Shown: in pieces, positions 1-7,331 of the stretch | How positions within the stretch are numbered: position 1 is the stretch's first letter | Layout of the letters: each line of letters begins with the position of its first letter | DNA from: an uncultured Burkholderiales bacterium | Lineage (GTDB): Bacteria; Pseudomonadota; Gammaproteobacteria; Burkholderiales; Thiobacillaceae | DNA: 28,943 bases | NCBI GenBank assembly: GCA_937925755.1 | Contig: CALAMX010000144.1 | Span: 1-28,943 of the forward strand | Direction of reading: 5' to 3' | Notes under the pieces: model-generated | The model's input: the letters and a program-made list of their open reading frames with translations, nothing else | Databases searched by the model: none | Told to the model about the DNA's origin: nothing | Position numbers and translations under genes: made by a program

Positions 1-565
1 CTTCATGGCCAATGAGCGCATGCACATGGATACGGCGGTGGCCGGCGACATCATCGGCATCCACAACCACGGCCAGCTACAGATCGGTGATACGCTCACC
101 GAGGGCGAAGCGCTCCAGTTCAAGGGCATCCCTTACTTCGCCCCAGAGGAGTTTCGCAGTGTGCGTCCGCGCGACCCGCTCAAGTCCAAGCAACTCAAGC
201 AGGGGTTGAAGGAACTGGGCGAGGAAGGGGCGATCCAGGTGTTCGAGCAGGTGGCGGGTGGTACCCTGCTGCTCGGTGCGGTCGGGGCGCTGCAGTTCGA
301 GATCGTCGCCCATCGGCTGCAGAGCGAATACAAGGCCGAAGCCCTCTACGCCCCAGCCGACATCTACACGGCTCGCTGGCTGACCTTTGCCGACGAGACC
401 ACCCGCAGACAGTTTGAGCGCGAGCAAGCGCATCGGCTAGCCTTCGACGTCGACGGCAATCTCGTCTATCTCGCCAGCAACCGTTACAACCTGGAACTGA
501 CCATGGAGAAGTGGCCCAAGGTCCGCTTTCACGCCACCCGCGAGCACGGCGAGCGGCTGGCTTGA
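1..565 (+). CDS. prfC: Peptide chain release factor 3 (RF3), C-terminal part
   Basis: This frame is open from the left edge, so only the last 187 or so residues are present and the real start lies outside the window. The protein matches the end of RF3, the translational GTPase that removes RF1/RF2 from the ribosome after termination. The G domain is missing here. What remains is the end of domain II (the GDIIGIHNHG and LQIGDTLTEGE stretches) and the RF3-specific domain III, with FAPEEFRSVRPRDPLKSKQL and the GAVGALQFEIVAHRLQSEY segment typical of the family. It ends with TGA at 563-565. It is the only plus-strand gene on this side; the next gene is convergent and almost 500 bp away. Identification is firm; only the truncation limits it. 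Confidence 0.95.
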   Translation, partial: FMANERMHMDTAVAGDIIGIHNHGQLQIGDTLTEGEALQFKGIPYFAPEEFRSVRPRDPLKSKQLKQGLKELGEEGAIQVFEQVAGGTLLLGAVGALQFEIVAHRLQSEYKAEALYAPADIYTARWLTFADETTRRQFEREQAHRLAFDVDGNLVYLASNRYNLELTMEKWPKVRFHATREHGERLA

Positions 566-1063
566 GCCGCCCGTCGATCCAGAAAACTCCACACAACCTG
601 GCACACAGGATGAGCACCACGTCCCCATGCGCGGCTCGTCAGGCAAAACATGCGCTTGGCGACTCTTTTTCGCGGCAAAAGCAAAGAAGCAACTCATCCC
701 AGGGTTCGCCGCTTCTGGCGACGGCAAGAGCACAATCATTGCACCAAGAGCTTGGTCCCCACGCAGCCAATGGTGCAGAGTTTCCTAGTAGCTGCCTTGC
801 CACAGCGAAGCGTGGGATTTGCCGTATCGAGCATCCCGGCCCGCGACCAGGCTCTGGCACACGCGATCGGCGGCGTCTAACACGAAAGGTTCCTGCACGA
901 AAGGATCCTGCCTCTTGTTGAGGCCTCGAGTCAAGGCGCAGGGAAACGCTAGCAGGCAGCAAGCCAAGCGCTGCCTCCCGCTCACACACACAAGCAGTGC
1001 TGCCCTCAAGCGGATATCGCACTGCTTGTTTGAGCAAGCCCGCCTCTTACGGCGGCGAATCGC
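566..1063. other. Long intergenic stretch between prfC and hdrB, no convincing gene
   Basis: These 498 bp lie between the convergent ends of prfC and hdrB. Open frames of 70-140 codons occur on both strands, but their translations are rich in Arg, Ser, Cys and Pro, look like no protein family I know, and overlap each other. I see no tRNA and no U-tailed terminator. A weak 5 bp stem (CCGCC at 1040-1044, GGCGG at 1051-1055) sits just past the hdrB stop. A 15 bp tandem duplication is listed separately. The stretch may be a decayed gene or plain spacer. Confidence 0.6.
881..910. repeat. Two-copy 15 bp tandem repeat
   Basis: CACGAAAGGTTCCTG (881-895) is followed directly by CACGAAAGGATCCTG (896-910). 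The copies differ at one base. They lie in the non-coding stretch between prfC and hdrB and fit a recent small duplication. Confidence 0.8.
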
Positions 1064-2023
1064 TCATTTGCTGGCGAACTCTTCCAGTTTGCGCGCGCGG
1101 ATCACGTTGCCGTCCAACCCCGCCTCCTTGGCGGTTCCGCCATAGGCCAGCACCATCAGCTGCGAGTAATAGAGCACGGGCATGTTGAACTTGGTACCGT
1201 ACTTCTTGTTGATCTGGCTCTGGTAGATCTCGGTATTGGCCTGGCACAACGGACAGGGCGTGACCAACATCTCGGCGCCGTTGTCATAGGCGCTCTCGAT
1301 GATGTCCTTGATTTGCGCCTGGGCCTTGTCTGGTTCGGAAAAGGCGAGCGCGCCACCGCAGCAGGTGACCTTCTGGTCGTAGGGTACCGCCTCGCCGCCG
1401 ACCGTCTCGATCAGTTTGTCCAAATACACCGGGTTCTCGAACGATTCGCCGTGGATACCGAACGGCCGGTTGGTCTGGCAACCGACATAACCGGCAAACT
1501 TCATGCCTTGCAGGGGCTTTTTCACCGGCTTCTTCAGCTCTTCGTAGCCCAGGTCCTCGATCAACACCTCGACCATGTGCCGGATCTCGGGGATGGCCCT
1601 GATCTGCAGGCCAGCCTCTTTCAGCGCCTCCTGGGTGTCGGCCAGCAGTACCGAACTGTGTTCCAGACGCTCCTTGGTCTCGCGCGCCCCCAGCCAGCAG
1701 GCGGCACAGGTGGCGACGATGTCCTGGCCGGGCAGGTGTTGTTCGGCCAAGGCGAAGTTGCGCGCATTCATGACGTGGCGCGGCAGCTCGCCCGCTTCGG
1801 CATAGCTGATGGAGGCGCCGCAGCAGTTCCAGTCCGGGATCTCGGTGATCTTGATGTCCAGCACCTTGCACATGGACTCGACCGAGGTCAGATAGTTGGA
1901 GGCCGACGCCCCTTTTTGGGAAGAGCAGCCTGGGTAAAAGGCGTATTGACGCCGGCCGCTACGCTGGCCGTTCGCCTCGCTCACATGAGCCTCTGCCGAA
2001 ACTTCGTTTTCATTGCGTGCCAT
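1064..2023 (-). CDS. hdrB: HdrB-like CCG-domain subunit of a Qmo/Hdr complex
   Basis: This is a 319-residue protein with two complete cysteine-rich CCG motifs of the HdrB type. The first is C33, C67-C68-G69, C106 and C109. The second is C182, C221-C222-G223, C257 and C260. In heterodisulfide reductase such motifs bind non-cubane [4Fe-4S] clusters that handle the disulfide or act as an electron exit. No membrane segment is visible. I chose ATG at 2023 because GGAGA lies about 8 bases upstream; the open frame runs further up but only through hdrC. It is the last gene of the qmoA-qmoB-hdrC-hdrB operon, 10 bp after hdrC. By position it replaces the CCG/membrane function of QmoC. About 25 residues precede the usual start of homology and carry no recognisable domain. 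The exact substrate is inferred, not seen. Confidence 0.88.
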   Translation of the reverse strand: MARNENEVSAEAHVSEANGQRSGRRQYAFYPGCSSQKGASASNYLTSVESMCKVLDIKITEIPDWNCCGASISYAEAGELPRHVMNARNFALAEQHLPGQDIVATCAACWLGARETKERLEHSSVLLADTQEALKEAGLQIRAIPEIRHMVEVLIEDLGYEELKKPVKKPLQGMKFAGYVGCQTNRPFGIHGESFENPVYLDKLIETVGGEAVPYDQKVTCCGGALAFSEPDKAQAQIKDIIESAYDNGAEMLVTPCPLCQANTEIYQSQINKKYGTKFNMPVLYYSQLMVLAYGGTAKEAGLDGNVIRARKLEEFASK

Positions 2024-2033
2024 GTGTCTCTCC

Positions 2034-2672
2034 TTACGCCGTAACCTGGCGATTCTTGCGCTTGGCCTCGAGCTCGCGCGCCTTGGCCAGCATCTTCTGG
2101 ATGCCCTGCTGGTCCTTGCACTTGTGGCCGAAACCAAGGGCCTCGAGAATATTGAGCCGCTTGGCCTTGATCAGGCCCAAGGCGACATCCTTCATCTCCA
2201 GGCCCTTCTTGATGCCGGCCATGAAGCCGTCTTTGAAGTAGAGCGACTGCGTGAGCCTGACCTCGTTGACCCGACCGGTCTTGGTGCAGTTACGCCAGAA
2301 GGTTTGCGACAGGTGCAGCGTAGGCTGCATCTTGGGGGCGAGGCCCAGCCGGTAGGCATACTCGGCGATCCCGTGCATGATGTGCGTGATCGGCAGCTTG
2401 CGCGGGCAACGCACGTAGCAGTTGTAACAGGAAGTGCACATCCACATCGAGGGGCTGGTCAGGACCTCCTCGCGCTTGCCGGCGCGGATCATCATGAAGA
2501 TCTCTTGCGGCGGGTGCTCCCAGCCGGGATGAAAGTGGGTTGGGCAGGAGCCTGAGCAAACACCGCACTGCATGCACATCTTGACCCATTCGCCCATCTC
2601 CGCCTGTTCTTCGATCTCCTTGAGGAAGTTGTTCTTGTAGCGGGCGGCCATCGCCTGGTTTGCGTTGCTCAT
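2034..2672 (-). CDS. hdrC: HdrC-like iron-sulfur subunit
   Basis: This 212-residue soluble protein has two classic ferredoxin motifs: CMQCGVCSGSCP (C33, C36, C39, C43) and CTSCYNCYVRCP (C79, C82, C85, C89). They predict two [4Fe-4S] clusters that wire the flavin subunits to the HdrB-type CCG subunit. A short basic C-terminal tail rich in Lys and Arg follows a helical region. It matches the N-terminal, HdrC-like half of QmoC, but the haem b membrane half (five or six hydrophobic helices) is absent. It sits between qmoB (12 bp upstream) and hdrB (10 bp downstream), so co-translation and a joint complex are likely. The family call is secure; its place in a Qmo rather than a methanogen-like Hdr complex comes from its neighbours. 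Confidence 0.9.
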   Translation of the reverse strand: MSNANQAMAARYKNNFLKEIEEQAEMGEWVKMCMQCGVCSGSCPTHFHPGWEHPPQEIFMMIRAGKREEVLTSPSMWMCTSCYNCYVRCPRKLPITHIMHGIAEYAYRLGLAPKMQPTLHLSQTFWRNCTKTGRVNEVRLTQSLYFKDGFMAGIKKGLEMKDVALGLIKAKRLNILEALGFGHKCKDQQGIQKMLAKARELEAKRKNRQVTA

Positions 2673-2684
2673 CGTCTTGCCTCC

Positions 2685-4934
2685 TCAGAAGCCCTTGAAG
2701 GGGGACAGGCCGATCTCCATGATCTTGGCCGTGTACTCGTCGATCTTCTTGGGCAGGGTGTGCAGGTCGGTGATCGCCACCTCCAAGTCGAGTACACGCT
2801 CGGGCTCGAGGTTCATGCCCTTCAAGGTGTCGTACACCTTGGACATGCGGTAGCGGCCCAGCTCGGAGCCCTTGACGAAGTGGCACTGATATTCCTCGCC
2901 GTGCTTGCAGCCCATCAGCATCACGCCGTCAAAGCCGGAGTTGAGCGCGTCGGTGATCCAGATGGTGTTCACCGAGCCCAGGCAGCGTACCGGTATGGCG
3001 CGCACGTAGGCCGAATAACAGTTGCGGTTCAACGCCGCCATGTCGAGCGCCGGATAGGCGTCGTTCTCGCAGGCGAGGATCAGGATGCGCGGCTTGTTCT
3101 CGAACTCGTCGGGGATGTTCACTGCCTTGATCTGCGCACCGACGGTGTTGATCGAATAGTTCTCGAAGGAGATCACCCGCACCGGGCAGGCCCCCATGCA
3201 GGTGCCGCAGCGCCGGCAGCGGCTCTCGTTGAACAGTGGGAAGCGCTTCTCGTCCTCATCGATCGCTCCGAACGGGCACTCCACCGTGCAGCGCTTACAC
3301 TGGGTGCAGCCTTCGAGCCGTGCCGTGGGGAAGGACAAGTCGCCCGAGCGAGGATGCGCCGCACGGCCCAGGCCCGCGTTCTCCATCGCCTGGATGGCCT
3401 TCATCGCAGCACCCGTGGCGTCCTCGATCGCCTGGGCGATGTCCATCGGCCGGCGCACCGGCCCCGCCGTGTAGATGGCGGTGCGGCGTGTCTCGTAGGG
3501 GAAGCAGATGAAGTGGCTGTCGGTGAAACCCCACTTGAGCTGCGGAATATCCGGGCCCTGGCGGTAGGTGAGGTTGAGGATGGACACCGGCTTGACCTCG
3601 CCTAGCTGGCTCGCTTCACTCACCTGGGCTTCTTGGCCTTCAACCTGGGGCGCGGTCAGCGCCTCGATGTTGACGCCGGAATTGGGCACCACCCCAGTGG
3701 CCAGCACCACCAGATCGGCCACGATCTGGGCGTTCTTGTCGTCCAGGATGAGGTCATGGAACTTGACGGTGAGCCCATCGCCGCTCGGCACCACTTCGGA
3801 GACCACACCCTTGGAGAAGATCACGCCACGGTTTTGCGCCGCGCGGTAGAAGTCCTCGCCGTTGCCCGGGGTACGCAGATCGGTGAACAACACGACGGTG
3901 TCCACGTCCGGGTTGGCGTCCTTGAGGTAGATCGCCTGCTTGATGCTGGTGTTGCAGCAATAGCCCGAACAGTAGGGCAGGTGCTCGCCGCTCGCGTCGC
4001 GCTGGCCGGCACATTGTACGAAGACGACGGATTTCACCTCCTTGCCATCGGCGCGCTTGATGACCCCGCCATTCGCCGCCTTCGCCAGGGCCTCCAGGCC
4101 GGCCTGATCGACCACGTGTGGCGATTTGCCATAGCCCAGATGCGGCAGCTTATTGGCATCATAGAGTGAGAAACCGGTCGCCTGGACGATGGCGCCGATG
4201 TCTGCGGTCACCGTTGGCCCGCTCTCCACGGCGATATCCACCTTGAAGCGGCCCGGCGCACCGGCGGTCTTGGCGATGGTGGCGTTCAGATACACCTTGA
4301 TGTTGGGGTCGGCTTCGATCTGCGCCACCAAGTCGGCCACACCGGTGTCCTCGGGCGACTTGAACGGCTCACGGGTTGGCACACGGCGATGCAGCCTGGC
4401 GGCCCAACCACCGAGCTGGCCGGTCTTCTCGACCAGCACGACTTTATACCCTGCTTTGGAGGCCTCCAAGGCCGCGGTCATGCCGGAAATGCCACCGCCG
4501 ACGACCAGGAGGGTCTTGTTGGTACCGGTGTTGGGGTTGCCGGCCGGTTGGGTCATGGCCTTGACCTCGGCGCAGGCCATGCGCACGTAGTCCTCGGCCA
4601 TCTCCTGGGTGGTCTCGCGCGCCTCCTCGGTGTCGGGCCGCACCCAGATCACGCCCTCGCGCAGGTTGCCGCGCGCAATCGCGGTGGTGGGGAAATTGAA
4701 GGCATCGGTCTTGGCGCGGCGCGAGCAGGCACAGATGGCTGCATGGGTCACCCCCTCATTGTCGATGTCGGCGCGGATCATCGCCACGCCCTCCTCGGAG
4801 CAGAGGAAAGGGTGCGTGCGCACGATCTGCATCTTGCCTTCCTTCTTGGCCACCGCCTCCAGGGCGGCGATGTCCAGCCGCTCGCCCAGGCCGCAGCCGG
4901 AACAGATGTAAGCAGCGTGTTTCTTCTCAGCCAT
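2685..4934 (-). CDS. qmoB: QmoB: HdrA-like flavoprotein fused to two ferredoxin clusters and an MvhD-like domain
   Basis: This is a 749-residue protein. Domains in order are: a Cys-containing N-terminal region (C11, C14, C45, C68, C70); an FAD-binding HdrA-like domain starting with the GGGISG fold at 146-151; HdrA-type cysteines (C308, C322, C326, C327); two [4Fe-4S] motifs (C543/546/549/553 and C573/576/579/583); and an MvhD/FrhD-like C-terminal domain from about 616 with C622, C639, C651, C676 and C684. This order is diagnostic of QmoB, the larger flavoprotein of the quinone-interacting membrane-bound oxidoreductase complex that partners APS reductase in sulfur-compound metabolism. It starts 2 bp after the qmoA stop. 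The MvhD-like end is the part that in other Hdr systems accepts electrons from a donor enzyme. Both its length and every expected cluster ligand are intact. Confidence 0.92.
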   Translation of the reverse strand: MAEKKHAAYICSGCGLGERLDIAALEAVAKKEGKMQIVRTHPFLCSEEGVAMIRADIDNEGVTHAAICACSRRAKTDAFNFPTTAIARGNLREGVIWVRPDTEEARETTQEMAEDYVRMACAEVKAMTQPAGNPNTGTNKTLLVVGGGISGMTAALEASKAGYKVVLVEKTGQLGGWAARLHRRVPTREPFKSPEDTGVADLVAQIEADPNIKVYLNATIAKTAGAPGRFKVDIAVESGPTVTADIGAIVQATGFSLYDANKLPHLGYGKSPHVVDQAGLEALAKAANGGVIKRADGKEVKSVVFVQCAGQRDASGEHLPYCSGYCCNTSIKQAIYLKDANPDVDTVVLFTDLRTPGNGEDFYRAAQNRGVIFSKGVVSEVVPSGDGLTVKFHDLILDDKNAQIVADLVVLATGVVPNSGVNIEALTAPQVEGQEAQVSEASQLGEVKPVSILNLTYRQGPDIPQLKWGFTDSHFICFPYETRRTAIYTAGPVRRPMDIAQAIEDATGAAMKAIQAMENAGLGRAAHPRSGDLSFPTARLEGCTQCKRCTVECPFGAIDEDEKRFPLFNESRCRRCGTCMGACPVRVISFENYSINTVGAQIKAVNIPDEFENKPRILILACENDAYPALDMAALNRNCYSAYVRAIPVRCLGSVNTIWITDALNSGFDGVMLMGCKHGEEYQCHFVKGSELGRYRMSKVYDTLKGMNLEPERVLDLEVAITDLHTLPKKIDEYTAKIMEIGLSPFKGF

Positions 4935-4936
4935 GT

Positions 4937-6220
4937 TTAAGCCTCCGCACGGGCAAGCTTGTTGACGACCTGGATGGCGCGTAGTGCCGCGGCCGTGGCG
5001 GATTGCACCGCCCGGTTCACATCCAGCGCATTGGTGGCGCAGCCGGCGCCGAAGATGCCGGCATTGGCGGGGTCGGCCATGATGAAGCCAGAGGAGTCGC
5101 TCATCACCTCGGCCGGGATGTCCACCCCCTTGACCTCGGGCTCCATGCCCACCGCCAAGACTACCAGGTCATGCGTGTTCGAATAGCGCTTGTAGCCCTC
5201 GGTGTTCACCCCCCAACAGATGGGGTTCATCTCCTTGTCCTGGGAGATGCGCGCCACCTTGGACTTGATGAAGGTGACGTTGGGGTTGGCCTTGACCTTG
5301 GCATAGAAGTCCTCGAAGCGGTCGATGGCGCGGATGTCGATGTAATAGATCGTCGATTTGGCCTCGTCGCCGTACTTCTCCTGCACGTAGTGCGTCTGCT
5401 TGAGCGAGGCCATACAGCAGAAGCGCGAGCAGTGGCGCAGATGGTTCTCGTCGCGCGAGCCGGCACACTGGATGAAGGCGATGTTCTTCGCCTCGCGCCC
5501 GTCCGATGGCCGCAGGATGCGCCCGCCGGTGGGCCCATGCGGGTCGGCCAGGCGCTCGAACTCCACATTGGTGATCACGTTGGGGAACTCGCCGTAGCGA
5601 TAAGGCGTGATCTTCTCGGCGTCATAAGGCTTCCAGCCGGTCGCCCAGACGATGGCACCGGCCTTGAGGCTGATGACCTCCTCCTGCTGGTCGAGGTCGA
5701 TGGCGCCGTATTTGCAGGCAGCGCGGGCGGCCTCGGCCTCGGGGGTGCCGATGATCGATTTGTCGATCACGTAGCGCATCGGGTAGGCCATGCTGTGCGG
5801 CAGGTAGGCGGCCTTGATTCTGCCCAGGTTGTAGTTGAAGGCGTCCGGGATCTCGGTACTGACCGCCTTGGCGCACTCGCCACAGGCCGTGCACCGCTCG
5901 TTCACATAACGGGGCGTGAGCTTGACCGTTACCGTGTAATCTCCTTTCGTGCCGCTGATGCCGGTCACCTCGGCCAGCGTTAAGACCTGGATGTTCGGGT
6001 TGGCCTTCAGGCGCCGCAGGTTGATCTCCAGCCCGCAGGTGGGATGGCACATCTTGGGGAAGTAGCGGTAGAGCTGCGCGGTGCGGCCGCCGAGCCAGGG
6101 ATTCCTCTCCACCAGCACCACGCGCTTGCCGGTCTCGGCCGCCTCCAGCGCCGCGGTCATGCCAGAGATGCCGCCACCCACCACCAGGATGGTCTGATTG
6201 GTCGCCACAACTGACGTCAT
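4937..6220 (-). CDS. qmoA: QmoA: HdrA-like FAD subunit
   Basis: This 427-residue flavoprotein opens with a GGGISG dinucleotide-binding fold (residues 15-20), followed by the ERNPWLGG and KMCHPTCGLE segments typical of QmoA (C58, C62). A CTACGEC motif (C110, C113, C116) has three of four ferredoxin-type cysteines in close spacing. C252, C264, C268 and C269 match the HdrA disulfide/cluster region. The N-terminal ferredoxin and thioredoxin-like parts of full HdrA are missing, as usual for QmoA. I chose ATG at 6220 because GGAGG lies just upstream; the longer open frame begins in non-coding DNA. It is the first gene of the operon. In QmoABC this subunit passes electrons between APS reductase and the QmoB/QmoC side. 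Whether flow here is toward or away from APS cannot be told from sequence. Confidence 0.92.
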   Translation of the reverse strand: MTSVVATNQTILVVGGGISGMTAALEAAETGKRVVLVERNPWLGGRTAQLYRYFPKMCHPTCGLEINLRRLKANPNIQVLTLAEVTGISGTKGDYTVTVKLTPRYVNERCTACGECAKAVSTEIPDAFNYNLGRIKAAYLPHSMAYPMRYVIDKSIIGTPEAEAARAACKYGAIDLDQQEEVISLKAGAIVWATGWKPYDAEKITPYRYGEFPNVITNVEFERLADPHGPTGGRILRPSDGREAKNIAFIQCAGSRDENHLRHCSRFCCMASLKQTHYVQEKYGDEAKSTIYYIDIRAIDRFEDFYAKVKANPNVTFIKSKVARISQDKEMNPICWGVNTEGYKRYSNTHDLVVLAVGMEPEVKGVDIPAEVMSDSSGFIMADPANAGIFGAGCATNALDVNRAVQSATAAALRAIQVVNKLARAEA

Positions 6221-6545
6221 GTATCGCCTCCGTCGATTTCCGTCCGCGCCAGGCAAGGGATTGGACGAACGTGCACACTACGATGCAGGGATGCAGGGAA
6301 CGGGTCACTGCGAAGCTTGCGAATGGTACCTTGCAAAGACGGTAAGGGCGTAGTTCAGATCAATCGAATGTTTCTATATAGGAATAGAGAGCATAAATCT
6401 GACGCGTTTGAGGGGTTTCGTGGCATCCCCTGCGGACCGGGGGACGGCGTTGCTGGTCACAGCCTCATGGGGGTATCACTCGCCCTGCCGGGGGCGATGG
6501 CCCCTCGATGCCAGCAACGCTCGCGGGCCAAAGGACTGCCAGCGG
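6221..6545. other. Intergenic region: qmoA upstream sequence and 3' end of the msh operon
   Basis: These 325 bp separate the start of qmoA from the last msh gene; both are read leftward. The part nearer qmoA has an AT-rich patch (about 6355-6400, with TATATAG) that could hold its promoter, but I find no hexamer pair good enough to call. GATGCAGG is doubled at about 6282-6297. The part nearer the msh operon (6405-6520) is full of short G/C-run stems and a 10 bp inverted repeat listed separately. I see no coding sequence and no U-run terminator. Confidence 0.6.
6447..6520. repeat. Inverted repeat with internal hairpin just past the msh operon
   Basis: GCGTTGCTGG (6447-6456) and CCAGCAACGC (6511-6520) are a perfect 10 bp inverted repeat 54 bp apart. 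Between them GGGGC-GATG-GCCCC (6491-6504) forms a tight 5 bp hairpin. It begins 26 bp past the stop of the last msh gene, so it could act in transcript ending or stability, although no U-tract follows. The same 10-base outer arm recurs at 17706-17715, on the other side of the msh block. Confidence 0.65.
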
Positions 6546-7331
6546 CTAGCGTTGAGCGAGTCGGGCCTGAACGTAGGAAGCTGCACCGGGTGGCAGCCCT
6601 CCCCTGTTTAGGGCGTTTTGCCAAGCGGTTTGGGCATTCTCTCGCTCCCCTGCTGCGTACAGGGCAAACCCGAGTCCGAGCCACCAGCCCGGGTTAGCGT
6701 CGCTCTGTGCCAAGGCGTGTCGAAAAGCAGCGACGGCCTCTTCGTAACGGGCAGTCAAAAGGTATAACCCCCCCAGCAGGGCGCCGTCCTCGGCCCGAGA
6801 TCGAGGGTGCGTTTTTTGCAGGCTCGCCAGGGCATGTTCATATTCGCCGGCCTCGACCCACCAGAGCGCCGCCTCGCGAGCGAGGACCGCATCGGCGGTG
6901 TTGGCCTGTGCCGCATCGAGATATTCCGCAGCCGCCTTGGCACCCGCGCGCCGGGCCAAAATGCGTGCCAGTCCGAGATGGGCCTGGATGGGGGGCGTGG
7001 GCAGGGCGAGGACGCGACGATACAGCGCCTCGGCCGCTGCCAGGGCTCCCTGTCGATGCTGGGCGATGGCTTCGAACAGCAGGGCCATGGCGTCGTCCTG
7101 TGCCTTCTCTGCGTCGTTACCGATCCCCGATTCATCCAGTTTCAGCAGCATCGGGGTATCGGGTAGCGGTGACCGCCTGGCGAGGGATCGTACTTCCGAG
7201 CGCGGGGTAAGCAGCAAAGCAATCTCTGCGCGCAGCGCGAGACCGTCGGCGCATGCGCTATCAACGCGGCCGAGCCCGACGATGAGCAGGGCCACGCCTA
7301 GCGCTGAAGCGAGGGCGCCAGGCAGCAGCAT
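6546..7331 (-). CDS. mshN: TPR protein of the MSHA operon (MshN-like)
   Basis: This 261-residue protein has a hydrophobic N-terminal segment (about residues 5-25, ending near SACADG) that looks like a signal peptide or anchor, followed by tetratricopeptide-like helices from about residue 75 to the end. Clear repeat signatures are AAAEALYRRVLALP, YEHALASLQK and YEEAVAAFRHALAQ. TPR proteins such as MshN hold scaffold roles in pilus or type II secretion machines. Its ATG follows the TAA stop of the secretin gene with no gap, so it is translationally coupled and is the last gene of the operon. Sequence supports a TPR scaffold; the MshN name rests on position next to mshL and is less sure. Confidence 0.7.
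   Translation of the reverse strand: MLLPGALASALGVALLIVGLGRVDSACADGLALRAEIALLLTPRSEVRSLARRSPLPDTPMLLKLDESGIGNDAEKAQDDAMALLFEAIAQHRQGALAAAEALYRRVLALPTPPIQAHLGLARILARRAGAKAAAEYLDAAQANTADAVLAREAALWWVEAGEYEHALASLQKTHPRSRAEDGALLGGLYLLTARYEEAVAAFRHALAQSDANPGWWLGLGFALYAAGERENAQTAWQNALNRGGLPPGAASYVQARLAQR

Noticed and set aside
639..1037. 132-codon minus-strand frame between prfC and hdrB
   Set aside because: No start signal, no family resemblance, and competing frames over the same bases; composition is not protein-like.
2760..3605. 281-codon open frame on the plus strand
   Set aside because: It lies fully antisense to qmoB, its translation is rich in His, Arg, Val and Gly without known motifs, and such mirror frames are expected in GC-rich genes.
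5003..5983. 326-codon open frame on the plus strand
   Set aside because: Antisense shadow of qmoA with no ribosome binding site and no recognisable domain.
6656..6675. CAGGGCAAACCC, similar to part of the c-di-GMP riboswitch (GEMM) core
   Set aside because: It is inside the coding sequence of the TPR gene, lies on the opposite strand to it, and the rest of the riboswitch fold (GNRA loop, second conserved core) is missing.
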